Assembly (NCBI GenBank): GCA_002404675.1
Contig: DHKE01000018.1
Coordinates: 1 to 30,837, forward strand
From: Porphyromonadaceae bacterium UBA4702
Lineage (GTDB): Bacteria > Bacteroidota > Bacteroidia > Bacteroidales > Muribaculaceae
Length of the DNA stretch: 30,837 nt
Direction: 5' to 3'
Shown here: in pieces, positions 6,915 through 14,959 of the stretch
How the letters are laid out: each line of letters starts with the position of its first letter
Position numbering within the stretch: the stretch's first letter is position 1
Position numbers and translations under genes: made by a program
Notes under the pieces: model-generated
What the model was told of the DNA's origin: nothing
What the model saw: only the letters and a program-made list of their open reading frames with translations
Databases searched by the model: none

Positions 6915-8414
6915 ATGGAAGATGTAAAACTTTGCCGTAACAGCTTGGTTAAGTTCTTGGGAAAGACCCCGGATCAGTTCCGCAAAAGCGACATCATTCG
7001 CTTTGTCAAGGAGAATGACATCCGTATGGTCAACTTCATGTATCCGGCAGACGACAACCGTCTGAAAACCCTTAATTTCGTCATCAACTCCGAGGAATAC
7101 CTCGACTCAATCCTCACCTACGGTGAGCGCGTTGACGGCTCGAGCCTGTTCCCCTTCATCGAGGCCGGCAACAGCGACCTCTACGTGATACCCCGCTACT
7201 GCACTGCATTCGTTGACCCGTTTGCCGAAATCCCCACGCTCACAATGCTCGCCTCATTCTTTGACAAGGAAGGCAACCAGCTTGAGTCTTCACCCGAATA
7301 CACGCTGCAGAAGGCCTGCGAGGCGTTCCGCCGCTCTACCGGCATGGAGTTCTACGCAATGGGCGAGCTGGAATACTACGTCATCTCAGAGGACACCGGC
7401 CTCTTCCCCGCCTCCGACCAGAAGGGATACCACGAGTCGTCGCCCTTCGCCAAGTTCAACGAGTTCCGCACCACCTGCATGGACCTCATCGCACACGCCG
7501 GCGGCCAGATCAAGTACGGACACAACGAGGTGGGCAACTTCACCCACGATGGCAAGATCTACGAGCAGAACGAGATCGAGTTCCTCCCCATACCGGCACG
7601 CCAAGCTGCAGACAACCTGATGATAGCCAAATGGATAATCCGCACACAGGGCGCACGCATGGGCTACGACGTGACTTTCGCGCCGAAAATCACCGCCGGT
7701 AAAGCCGGCAGCGGCCTGCATATCCACTTCAAGGTGATGAAGGACGGACACAACATGATGACCGAAAACGGCAAGCTCAGCGACATCGCCCGCCGTGTAA
7801 TCGCCGGAATACTCGAGTATTCCGACGCTATCACCGCCATGGGCAACAAAGTCCCCACGAGCTACTTCCGCCTCGTGCCGCACCAGGAAGCGCCCACATC
7901 CATCTGCTGGGGCGACCGCAACCGCTCCGTGCTCGTGCGCGTCCCCCTCGGCTGGACAGGCGAAAAGGACATGTGCTCGCAGGTCAACCCTCTCGAGAAG
8001 GACCACGGCGGCATCGCTCCCGAGAAGCAGACAGTCGAGCTGCGCAGCGGTGACGGCTCTGCCGACGTATACCAGCTCATCGCAGCAATGGCAGTAGGCG
8101 CGCGCCTCGGCATGGAAGACCCCAACGCACTCAAACGCGCCGAAGAGATGTACGTAAGCGTCAACATCCACAGCGACGAGAACAAGGCCAAGCTCGAGCA
8201 GCTCAAGTCGCTGCCCGACAGCTGCGTGGCATCTGCCAAGGCTCTTGCCGCTCATCGCGACGTATTTGAGAAGGAAGGCGTATTCTCGCCCCAGATGATC
8301 GACGGCATCATCGGCAAGCTGACGGCATACGGCGACAGCGACCTGCGCGACCGCGTAAGCGGCAACGACGAGGAGATGATGAAGCTTGTCCGCCGCTTCT
8401 GGCACTGCGGCTGA
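6915..8414 (+). CDS. glnA: Type I glutamine synthetase, ~500-aa form
   Basis: A 499-aa glutamine synthetase catalysing ATP-dependent ligation of ammonia to glutamate in the cytoplasm. The ATG at 6915 (MEDVKLCRNSLVKF) lies just downstream of a good promoter; 37 further in-frame residues upstream would precede that promoter. Family blocks appear in order: MGELEYYVI and the metal-ligand strand QNEIEFLPIPARQAADN, then GSGLHIHFKV (ATP/metal site), TSYFRLVPHQEAPTSICWGDRNRS, and VELRSGDGSADVYQL with the conserved substrate arginine. The tyrosine loop adenylylated in enterobacterial GlnA (NLYDLPPEE) is not recognisable, so control by adenylylation is doubtful. It is much shorter than the ~700-aa GSIII also common in Bacteroidales. 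It stands alone, with its own terminator. Confidence 0.93.
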   Translation: MEDVKLCRNSLVKFLGKTPDQFRKSDIIRFVKENDIRMVNFMYPADDNRLKTLNFVINSEEYLDSILTYGERVDGSSLFPFIEAGNSDLYVIPRYCTAFVDPFAEIPTLTMLASFFDKEGNQLESSPEYTLQKACEAFRRSTGMEFYAMGELEYYVISEDTGLFPASDQKGYHESSPFAKFNEFRTTCMDLIAHAGGQIKYGHNEVGNFTHDGKIYEQNEIEFLPIPARQAADNLMIAKWIIRTQGARMGYDVTFAPKITAGKAGSGLHIHFKVMKDGHNMMTENGKLSDIARRVIAGILEYSDAITAMGNKVPTSYFRLVPHQEAPTSICWGDRNRSVLVRVPLGWTGEKDMCSQVNPLEKDHGGIAPEKQTVELRSGDGSADVYQLIAAMAVGARLGMEDPNALKRAEEMYVSVNIHSDENKAKLEQLKSLPDSCVASAKALAAHRDVFEKEGVFSPQMIDGIIGKLTAYGDSDLRDRVSGNDEEMMKLVRRFWHCG

Positions 8415-8440
8415 TCGCCCCTCCCCAACCCCGAAACACC

Positions 8441-8480
8441 GCGAGGGCGCATCTCAACCGATGCGCCCTCGCTTGTTGTT
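8441..8480 (+). terminator. Intrinsic-type terminator after glutamine synthetase
   Basis: A perfect 12-bp GC-rich stem (8441-8452 with 8461-8472) with an 8-base loop is followed by TTGTTGTT. It begins 27 bases after the glnA stop. Confidence 0.75.
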
Positions 8481-8545
8481 ACCATAAGCAACAGTCACAT
8501 TTGTCCTCGGCTTAACCCCGACTTGGTAGAGACACGGCTGCGCAT

Positions 8546-8579
8546 AAAAAAGAGGGTGCGCCTATTTTGACGCACCCTC
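8546..8579 (-). terminator. Intrinsic terminator of the glycine cleavage operon
   Basis: Read on the minus strand, a 9-bp stem GAGGGTGCG/CGCACCCTC with a 10-base loop is followed directly by six T residues. It lies 27 bases past the lpd stop. It is separate from the glnA terminator, so each of the two convergent units has its own. Confidence 0.85.
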
Positions 8580-8605
8580 GTATCGGGATTGGATTGTGAG
8601 TCGGG

Positions 8606-9958
8606 TTATTTCACGGCGTGGAGGGCGGACATGATGACTTCGGAGACTGTGGGGTGTCCGAAGATGACGTCTTCCATCTTATCAATGGTGAAGCCGGCGT
8701 TGATCATGTCGGCGCACTGCTGCGCCAGGTCTGCCGCCTGCACGCCCATGATGTGCGCACCGATGAGCAGCCCCTCCTCGGTGAAGATGAGCTTGCAGAG
8801 GCCTTCAGACTCGCCGAGGGCGAGCGCCTTGCCGTTGGCGCGGAAGAAGCTCTGGCCTGTGCGTACCTTCATGCCGCGTTCCTTGCACTGGTCGGCGGTG
8901 AGGCCTACCATGCCACATTCGGGTACTGTGAACACAGCCGAAGGGACGACATCCATGCGGATGCTGTCCTCCTTGCCCTGTATGGCGTTCAGCGCACGCA
9001 GTCCCTGAAAGGTAGCCACGTGGGCGAGCATCATACGCGCATTGACATCGCCGATGGCGTATATGCCGGGGACGCTGGTGCGCATATTGTCGTCTACGCT
9101 AATGCCGCGCTTGGAGTATTCCACGCCGGCAGCCTCGAGGTTGAGGCCGTCAACACGGGGCGCACGGCCTACGGCCATGAGCAGGTCGGTGGAAACGACT
9201 GTCTCCTCCTTGCCCTTGCACTCGTAGGTGACCACGATGTCGCCGTCCTCGTTCTTGGCAATGGCCTTGGCGGCTGCCGAGGTGATGATTTTCACGCCCT
9301 TCTTGGTCATGGCCTGTTTCAGACGCTTGGATATGTCGCTGTCGAAGGGGGGCAGTATCTGCTTCATGAACTCGATGACCGTAACCTGCGAGCCGAGGCT
9401 GTTGAATATGCCGGCGAACTCCATGCCTATCACGCCGCCGCCGATAATGGTGAGCGACTCGGGGATATGGTCTATGGAGAGGAGGTCGGTCGAGTCCATG
9501 ACGCAGTCGAGGTCATGGCCAGGTATGGGGAGCGAGCGGGAGTCGCTGCCGGTGGCAATGATGATGTTGTCGGCAGTGTACTCCTCCCCTCCAGCGATGA
9601 TGGTCTTGGCATCGCGGAATGAGGCGTACTCGTTGACTACATTCACCTTCGCGCCCTTCATGAGCATGGCGATGCCATCGCGCAGCTGAGCGACGATGCC
9701 GTCCTTGCGCTCCATGATTTTGCCGAAATCGACGGAGAATGTGAAGTCGTCGATGCCGAACTGCTCCGCGTCCTTGAACTGCGAAACGACCTCGGCGTTG
9801 CGGCAGAGGCACTTGGTGGGTATGCAGCCACGGTTGAGGCAGGTGCCGCCGAGGTTGTCGCCCTCAAAGAGGGTGACGGACATGCCTCGCTTGGCAGCGG
9901 TGAGGGCGGTTTCGTAACCGCCCGGGCCGGCGCCAATGATTATAAGGTCACTATGCAT
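8606..9958 (-). CDS. lpdA: Dihydrolipoyl dehydrogenase (L protein)
   Basis: A 450-aa FAD disulfide oxidoreductase that reoxidises dihydrolipoyl groups with NAD+. Residues 5-15 form the FAD-binding IIIGAGPGGYE. The redox-active pair is Cys40-Cys45 in GGTCLNRGCIPTK. A second dinucleotide site IIGGGVIGMEFAG is mid-chain, followed by the AIGDVNAR FAD-binding block. The C-terminal active-site His435-Pro and Glu440 (GHPTVSE) complete the family pattern. There is no fused lipoyl domain. The start ATG overlaps the last codons of gcvPB by 8 bases, and it is the final gene of the glycine cleavage cluster before a strong terminator. Its main partner is thus likely lipoyl-GcvH, although the protein could also serve 2-oxoacid dehydrogenases. 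Confidence 0.96.
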   Translation of the reverse strand: MHSDLIIIGAGPGGYETALTAAKRGMSVTLFEGDNLGGTCLNRGCIPTKCLCRNAEVVSQFKDAEQFGIDDFTFSVDFGKIMERKDGIVAQLRDGIAMLMKGAKVNVVNEYASFRDAKTIIAGGEEYTADNIIIATGSDSRSLPIPGHDLDCVMDSTDLLSIDHIPESLTIIGGGVIGMEFAGIFNSLGSQVTVIEFMKQILPPFDSDISKRLKQAMTKKGVKIITSAAAKAIAKNEDGDIVVTYECKGKEETVVSTDLLMAVGRAPRVDGLNLEAAGVEYSKRGISVDDNMRTSVPGIYAIGDVNARMMLAHVATFQGLRALNAIQGKEDSIRMDVVPSAVFTVPECGMVGLTADQCKERGMKVRTGQSFFRANGKALALGESEGLCKLIFTEEGLLIGAHIMGVQAADLAQQCADMINAGFTIDKMEDVIFGHPTVSEVIMSALHAVK

Positions 9959-11417
9959 TCTGCTTCAGTGTTTTGTAACTCAAAATAGGATGCTTGGCGG
10001 CGTTGGTTTCGTCGAGGTGACGCACGGGAGTTGTCAGCGGAGCCTCGATGACCTTTTCGGGGGTCTCGCGAGCCTCGCGAGCTACGGTGTGCATCACGTC
10101 GATAAACTCGTCGAGCGTCTCGAGGCTCTCGGTCTCGGTAGGCTCTATCATCATCGACTCGTGGAAGAGGAGCGGGAAGTAGATGGTGGGAGCGTGGAAA
10201 CCGTAGTCGAGCAGACGCTTTGCCACATTGAGGGTGGTAACGCCAGTAGACTTGTCCTTCAGGCCGTCAAACACGAACTCGTGCTTGCAGACACCAGAAA
10301 TCGGGAGCAGGTAGTCATCCTTGAGCGACTCCTTGATATAGTTGGCGTTGAGCGTAGCCATCGGGCCGACGTTGCGTATGCCCTCCTTGCCGAGGGTAAG
10401 GATGTAAGCGTAGGCCTTGAGCATCACGCCGAAGTTGCCGAAGAATGTCGATACCGAACCGAGGCTCTCCTTGCCGCAGTCGATATAGAACTTGCCGTCG
10501 TCGCCCTTCTTGACACGAGGGTTGGGGAGGAACTGCGTCAGGTGTGCGGCTACGCCGACAGGGCCTGAACCGGGACCGCCGCCGCCGTGAGGTGTCGAGA
10601 AGGTCTTGTGCAGGTTGATGTGCATGATGTCGAAGCCCATGTCGCCGGGACGCACCTTGCCGAGCAGCGGGTTGAAGTTTGCCCCATCATAGTAGAGCAG
10701 ACCGCCGGCCTCGTGCACGAGCTTGGCAATCTCGATGATTTCGGTCTCAAACATACCCAGTGTGTTGGGGTTTGTCATCATGATGCCGGCGATGGTGTCA
10801 TCGAGGAGCGGCTTGAGGTCCTCCACGTCTATCGAGCCGTTGGGCTTTGACTTCACCTCGACGATTTCGAGGCCAGCCACCATTGCAGACGCGGGGTTGG
10901 TGCCGTGTGCAGAGTCGGGTACGATGACCTTGGTGCGCTTCACGTCGCCGCGAGAGCGGTGGTATGAACGCATTACCATCAGGCCAGTCAGCTCGCCGTG
11001 CGCGCCAGCGTACGGGTTGAGTGTGAACTCTGCGAAACCGGCGAGGTTGGCGAGAGCCTTCTGGAGGTTGTAGTATACCTCGAGCGCACCCTGAACAGTC
11101 TCGGGGTTCTGCAAGGGATGAATCTCGTTGAACTCGGGCATAGCGGCGATTTCCTCGTTGATTTTCGGGTTGTACTTCATGGTACAGCTGCCGAGGGGAT
11201 AGAAACCGGTGTCAACGCCGAAGTTCTTGGTAGACAGGTTGGTATAGTGGCGCACCACGTCGAGTTCGCTCACCTCAGGGAGGTTGAGAGCCTCGCTGCG
11301 CAGCAGATTGGCGGGAATGTCCTTTGCGCCGTCGGTATTGAACGTGTTCTTGGGCAGCTCGTAGCCCTTGCGGCCATCGCGAGAAAGTTCAAATATCAGT
11401 TTATCGTAATATTTCAT
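9951..11417 (-). CDS. gcvPB: Glycine dehydrogenase (decarboxylating) subunit 2, P protein
   Basis: A 488-aa PLP-dependent half of the P protein. With GcvPA it decarboxylates glycine and transfers the aminomethyl group to lipoyl-GcvH. The PLP lysine is Lys271 in INLHKTFSTPHGGGGPG, the glycine-rich strip characteristic of this subunit. Other family blocks are YPLGSCTMKYNPK (73-85), PYAGAHGELTGL (135-146), DSAHGTNPASA (168-178) and YYDGANFNPLLGK (242-254). It lies 3 bases after gcvPA and overlaps lpd, so all three are almost certainly co-translated. Many Bacteroides encode the P protein as one ~950-aa chain, so the split arrangement here is notable. Confidence 0.97.
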   Translation of the reverse strand: MKYYDKLIFELSRDGRKGYELPKNTFNTDGAKDIPANLLRSEALNLPEVSELDVVRHYTNLSTKNFGVDTGFYPLGSCTMKYNPKINEEIAAMPEFNEIHPLQNPETVQGALEVYYNLQKALANLAGFAEFTLNPYAGAHGELTGLMVMRSYHRSRGDVKRTKVIVPDSAHGTNPASAMVAGLEIVEVKSKPNGSIDVEDLKPLLDDTIAGIMMTNPNTLGMFETEIIEIAKLVHEAGGLLYYDGANFNPLLGKVRPGDMGFDIMHINLHKTFSTPHGGGGPGSGPVGVAAHLTQFLPNPRVKKGDDGKFYIDCGKESLGSVSTFFGNFGVMLKAYAYILTLGKEGIRNVGPMATLNANYIKESLKDDYLLPISGVCKHEFVFDGLKDKSTGVTTLNVAKRLLDYGFHAPTIYFPLLFHESMMIEPTETESLETLDEFIDVMHTVAREARETPEKVIEAPLTTPVRHLDETNAAKHPILSYKTLKQNA

Positions 11418-11420
11418 GTC

Positions 11421-12743
11421 TTATGCCTCCACCATTAGTTTAACAAGGTTATCAATCTCCTCTTTGGTACGCTTCTCGGTAACGGCAAACTCAACCATGC
11501 CGCCGCCGAGGTTGAGGCCGCCCATGATGCCGTGCTGTTCGAGACGGCGGTTGACAGCATCGATGTCGAGGTCAGTCTTCATGACGAACTCCTTGAGGAA
11601 TGGCTTGTCGAAAGCGGGGGTGAACTTGCCGGTCTCGACGAGCTTGTTATAGAGGTAGTGAGCGCCGTCGCAGCTCATGCGGTTGACCTCCTTCATGCCC
11701 TCGCGTCCCATGAGCGCCATGTAGATAGTGGCATAGAGAGCCATGAGCGACTGGTTGGAGCAGATGTTAGAGGTAGCCTTCTGGCGGCGTATGTGCTGCT
11801 CGCGAGCCTGGAGCGTGAGGACGTAGCAGCGCTTGCCGTCAGCGTCCTTGGTGACACCTACGACACGTCCGGGCATCTTGCGCAGCATGCTGTTGGAGCA
11901 AGAGAGGTAGCCGAGGTACGGGCCGCCGAAAGTCATCGGCATACCGAGGCTCTGGCCGTCGCCGCAAGCTACGTCTGCGCCCCACTCCGCCGGAGTCCGC
12001 AACACTGCGAGCGTCGAGGGGTCGGCATTGATGCCGAAGAAGCCCTTTGCAGCATGGAGCTTGTCAGCAACGCCAGAGAAGTCCTCGATGATACCGTACT
12101 TGTTGGGGCAGGGAGCGATGAACCCGGCAACGTCGCCGGCAGCCAGCAGCTCGTCGAGAGCAGCGAGGTCAGTCACACCGTCCTTTTCAGGCACCATTGT
12201 GAGGTCAACGCCGTGGAAGTCTGCGTAGGTGCGGACAACCGCGAGGATGCGGTCAGAGAGCGTGGAGGACAGCAACACGCGGTTCTTCTTGCGTGCGGAA
12301 GCCACCATCATGAACATCATCTCGGCAGTTGCAGTCGCGCCGTCATACATAGAGGCGTTTGTAGCCTCCATGCCGGTGAGCTCGCTGATCATGCTCTGGT
12401 ACTCGAAGATGTACTGGAGCGTGCCCTGCGAGATTTCAGGCTGGTAGGGGGTGTATGCGGTGTAGAACTCGCTGCGCTGCAGCAGGTGAGCGACTACGGC
12501 GGGAGAATAGTGGTCATAGACACCGCCGCCGGCGAATACCGTCATACGTTTGTTCTTGGCGCCGAGTTCACGCATGAACTTGCGCAGCTCCACCTCAGAC
12601 ATCGCGGAGGGGATGTCATATTCATCACGGAAAATGACCTCTGCGGGGATATCTCCATAGAGGTCATCTACCGATTTCACCCCGATTTTGTCGAGCATCA
12701 CGCGGATGTCGGCATCGGTATGAGGAATAAACTTATTACTCAT
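11421..12743 (-). CDS. gcvPA: Glycine dehydrogenase (decarboxylating) subunit 1, P protein
   Basis: A 440-aa subunit corresponding to the N-terminal half of single-chain GcvP. It pairs with GcvPB to form the active glycine decarboxylase; it has the same fold but lacks the PLP lysine. Recognisable blocks are FIPHTDADIRVMLDKIGVKS at the start, FAGGGVYDHYSPAVV (70-84), YTPYQPEISQGTLQ (95-108), NASMYDGATATAEM, the region around CGDGQSLGMPMTFGGPYLG, and SNICSNQSLMALYATIY. The ATG at 12743 follows a 145-base gap after gcvH that contains a strong hairpin, the only sizeable gap in the cluster. The gap is a possible point of differential expression. Confidence 0.96.
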   Translation of the reverse strand: MSNKFIPHTDADIRVMLDKIGVKSVDDLYGDIPAEVIFRDEYDIPSAMSEVELRKFMRELGAKNKRMTVFAGGGVYDHYSPAVVAHLLQRSEFYTAYTPYQPEISQGTLQYIFEYQSMISELTGMEATNASMYDGATATAEMMFMMVASARKKNRVLLSSTLSDRILAVVRTYADFHGVDLTMVPEKDGVTDLAALDELLAAGDVAGFIAPCPNKYGIIEDFSGVADKLHAAKGFFGINADPSTLAVLRTPAEWGADVACGDGQSLGMPMTFGGPYLGYLSCSNSMLRKMPGRVVGVTKDADGKRCYVLTLQAREQHIRRQKATSNICSNQSLMALYATIYMALMGREGMKEVNRMSCDGAHYLYNKLVETGKFTPAFDKPFLKEFVMKTDLDIDAVNRRLEQHGIMGGLNLGGGMVEFAVTEKRTKEEIDNLVKLMVEA

Positions 12744-12811
12744 GATGTGTAAAATCAGAAATTAGGTATGTTATGCCGAGGCTTCCGGGGGCACCCCCCT
12801 TATAACCTCTG

Positions 12812-12848
12812 CAAAGTATCGCAGAGCAATCAGGCCTGCGATACTTTG
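12812..12848. other. Long hairpin between gcvH and gcvPA
   Basis: A 13-bp perfect inverted repeat (12812-12824 with 12836-12848) encloses an 11-base loop. It is the only strong secondary structure inside the glycine cleavage cluster. No T-run follows on the minus strand, so it is not a standard terminator. It could be an mRNA processing or stability element, a partial attenuator, or a palindromic repeat insertion. Confidence 0.6.
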
Positions 12849-12888
12849 TTATGATATAGAATGATAGTGATAGTCACGCAGTGCGGGA

Positions 12889-13269
12889 TTACTCCTCGCA
12901 GATTTTTGCGTAAGCAGCGGCATCCAGAAGGCTGTCGATTTCGGAAGCGTCGGATACCTTCACCTTCATGATCCAGTTGGCGTAAGCGTCAGCGTTGATA
13001 GCCTCGGGGGTGTCCTCGAGAGCCTCGTTGATTTCCACGACCTCGCCAGACACGGGCGACATGAGGTCGCTGGCAGCCTTGACAGACTCAACTGCGCCGA
13101 ACTCCTCATCCTTAGTCACCTCGTCGCCGACCTCGGGCATGTCAACATACACGATGTTGCCGAGTGCGTGCTGTGCATAGTCAGTGATGCCGACAGTGGC
13201 GATTTCACCTTCGAGTTTCACCCATTCGTGGGACTCCGCATAGCGGAGATCGTCTAAAATCTTGCTCAT
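12889..13269 (-). CDS. gcvH: Glycine cleavage system H protein
   Basis: A 126-aa lipoyl carrier protein, the usual GcvH length. It shuttles the aminomethyl group from the P to the T protein and returns reduced lipoate to the L protein. The lipoylation site is Lys64 in GAVESVKAASDLMSP. The fold signature HEWVKLEGEIATVGITDYAQ (14-33) and the C-terminal NADAYANWIMKVKVSD are clear. No lipoate ligase or lipoyl synthase gene is in the window. It lies 68 bases after gcvT. Confidence 0.97.
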   Translation of the reverse strand: MSKILDDLRYAESHEWVKLEGEIATVGITDYAQHALGNIVYVDMPEVGDEVTKDEEFGAVESVKAASDLMSPVSGEVVEINEALEDTPEAINADAYANWIMKVKVSDASEIDSLLDAAAYAKICEE

Positions 13270-13337
13270 GATATTATGGTTTTATTTGTTTGCTGTTTGT
13301 GTATGCCGTGCCGCGCGTTGCGGCTTTCTGGCTGTCG

Positions 13338-14432
13338 TTATTTCTTGTAATTCTTGTCGTAGAAACGTTTCTTGACCACCTTGCCGGGGAATGTCTTCTT
13401 GCGGATGCGGATTTCAACATCTGTGCCGAGCTTGTCGTAGGGCTTGTTTACCATAGCCATAGCGACGCTCTTGCCGGTAGATATGGAGCGGTAGCCTGTA
13501 GTCACCTCGCCGACAACCTCGCCGTTGACCTCAACGGGATAGCCGTGACGGGGAATTGCGTTGCCCTCGAGCTCGATGCCGACGATGCGGCGTTTCACGC
13601 CGTTGGCCTTCTGCGCTGCGAGAGCTTCCTTGCCGATGAACTCCTCCTTGTCGAGTTTGACGAACATGCTGAGGCTTGCCTCAATCGGGGTGATGTCGGC
13701 GCTGAGCTCGTCGCCGTAGAGGGGCAGGCCGACCTCGAAGCGGAGAGTGTCGCGGCAGCCGAGGCCGCAGGGGGTTACGCCAGCCTCCATGAGCTTGTCC
13801 CACAGACGCTGTATGAACTCGTGGCTTCCGTATACCTCGAAGCCGTCCTCGCCAGTATATCCGGTGCGGCTGATGATGACATCCTCGCCCTCAATGTGGA
13901 AAGTCTTGAAGTTGTAGAACGCGATGCTCTTCAGGTCAAGGCCCATGACGCGCTCAAGAGTCTCCTCGGCTTTCGGGCCCTGTACGGCAACCTCGCCGTA
14001 GTAGGGGCTTTCGTCAGTGACAGTCACGTCATACCCCTCGGCGTTGCCCTTGATCCAGGCGACATCCTTGTCGATGTTGGCAGCGTTGATCACGAGGAAG
14101 TACTCGTTGTCGTTCACTTTGTAGACGAGCAGGTCATCTACAGTGCCGCCGTTTTCGTAGCACATCATTCCGTAGAAAATCTGGCCGTCAGGTGCGTCGG
14201 TCACGTCGCCAACGAATATGTGCATGACATACTTGAAAGCCTCCGGGCCCTTAATTCTCACCTCGCCCATGTGGCTGACATCAAATACACCCACTGCGTG
14301 GCGCACTGCGTTGTGTTCCTCGGTGATTGTGCTGTACTGTATGGGCATGTCGAAACCGCCGAAGGGTTCCATCTTCGCACCCAGTTTGACATGACGGTCA
14401 TAAAGACACGTTCTGACGAGTTTATCCTCCAT
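13338..14432 (-). CDS. gcvT: Aminomethyltransferase (glycine cleavage T protein)
   Basis: A 364-aa protein when started at the ATG at 14432 (MEDKLVRTCLYDRHVKLGAKM). The frame opens 23 residues earlier, but those residues look unlike the family. GcvT moves the methylene group from GcvH-bound aminomethyl-lipoate to tetrahydrofolate, releasing ammonia. Family blocks are PFGGFDMPIQYSTITEEHNAVR, VFDVSHMGEVRIKGPEA, the folate-contact region around VQGPKAEETL, SRTGYTGEDGFEVY, and CGLGCRDTLRFEVGLPLYGDEL. It is the first gene of the T-H-PA-PB-L cluster and has a well-spaced promoter about 100 bases upstream. Confidence 0.97.
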   Translation of the reverse strand: MEDKLVRTCLYDRHVKLGAKMEPFGGFDMPIQYSTITEEHNAVRHAVGVFDVSHMGEVRIKGPEAFKYVMHIFVGDVTDAPDGQIFYGMMCYENGGTVDDLLVYKVNDNEYFLVINAANIDKDVAWIKGNAEGYDVTVTDESPYYGEVAVQGPKAEETLERVMGLDLKSIAFYNFKTFHIEGEDVIISRTGYTGEDGFEVYGSHEFIQRLWDKLMEAGVTPCGLGCRDTLRFEVGLPLYGDELSADITPIEASLSMFVKLDKEEFIGKEALAAQKANGVKRRIVGIELEGNAIPRHGYPVEVNGEVVGEVTTGYRSISTGKSVAMAMVNKPYDKLGTDVEIRIRKKTFPGKVVKKRFYDKNYKK

Positions 14433-14533
14433 TTGTCTTGTTGTATTTTGTCGGTTATTGAAATTTAAGGTTAGTAGGCGCATTGCTGTGCCAATTTGCA
14501 ATCAGGCGATTTTACAACCGCCGTTTTGTGCTT

Positions 14534-14565
14534 CAAAGTTAGCATTAAAGCGGCGATTGGCAAAA
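14534..14565 (-). promoter_or_regulatory. Promoter of the glycine cleavage operon
   Basis: On the minus strand, a -33 TTTTG (14561-14565) and a -7 box TAACTTTG (14534-14541) are 19 bases apart, matching the Bacteroidota consensus. The predicted leader before the gcvT ATG at 14432 is about 95 bases. I see no glycine riboswitch-like tandem structure in it. Confidence 0.7.
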
Positions 14566-14632
14566 TAATTATCCAAAAAAGAATTGGCAGAGGCGAAAAC
14601 ACTGCCGCAAGCCTGAACTGCCGCAAGCGGCT

Positions 14633-14959
14633 TCACTGCTCGTCGTCGCCAGGCTTCCACAAATGCTTTTTCATGTCTACGCAGCCGTTTCCCCGGACAG
14701 CCACACCCTCCTCGCGGAGCAGAGCCGCTTGCTGAGGCCAGCATGGGGCAGGCCGTCCCATGCTGTTGACCACACGATGGCACGGCAACCCATGCTCCGT
14801 TGACGCGCCGCTCATCAGCCGGCCGACCATACGGGCCCTCCGGGGGAAGCCGGCAAGCGCGGCTATGCGTCCGTATGTCAGCACCTTGCCGACTGGTATC
14901 TGCGCCACGACGGCATAGACAGCGGCTGCGAATCCCTCGTTGTCGCCGACAGTCTTCAT
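14633..14959 (-). CDS. MGMT-family DNA alkyltransferase-like protein, short form
   Basis: A 108-aa protein equal to only the C-terminal DNA-binding and active-site domain of O6-methylguanine-DNA methyltransferase. It has the entry block IPVGKVLTYGRIAALAGFPR (21-40), an arginine-rich helix RARMVGRLMS and the methyl-acceptor motif PCHRVV with Cys60. Alkyltransferase-like (ATL) proteins of this size often replace that cysteine, so keeping it leaves true suicide methyl transfer possible. The N-terminal domain of full-length Ogt/Ada is absent. It overlaps tag by 4 bases (ATGA), making a two-gene alkylation-repair operon. The function is clear in broad terms; whether it accepts alkyl groups or only flags lesions is not. 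Confidence 0.88.
   Translation of the reverse strand: MKTVGDNEGFAAAVYAVVAQIPVGKVLTYGRIAALAGFPRRARMVGRLMSGASTEHGLPCHRVVNSMGRPAPCWPQQAALLREEGVAVRGNGCVDMKKHLWKPGDDEQ

Noticed and set aside
13290..14468. 392-residue plus-strand frame opposite gcvT
   Set aside because: It is an antisense shadow of gcvT with low-complexity Val/Ala/Leu/His content. The same reasoning applies to the plus-strand frames opposite gcvPA, gcvPB and lpd.
14433..14533. Possible glycine riboswitch ahead of gcvT
   Set aside because: The leader is about 95 bases and shows no tandem aptamer-like helices. By eye I could not find the conserved core.
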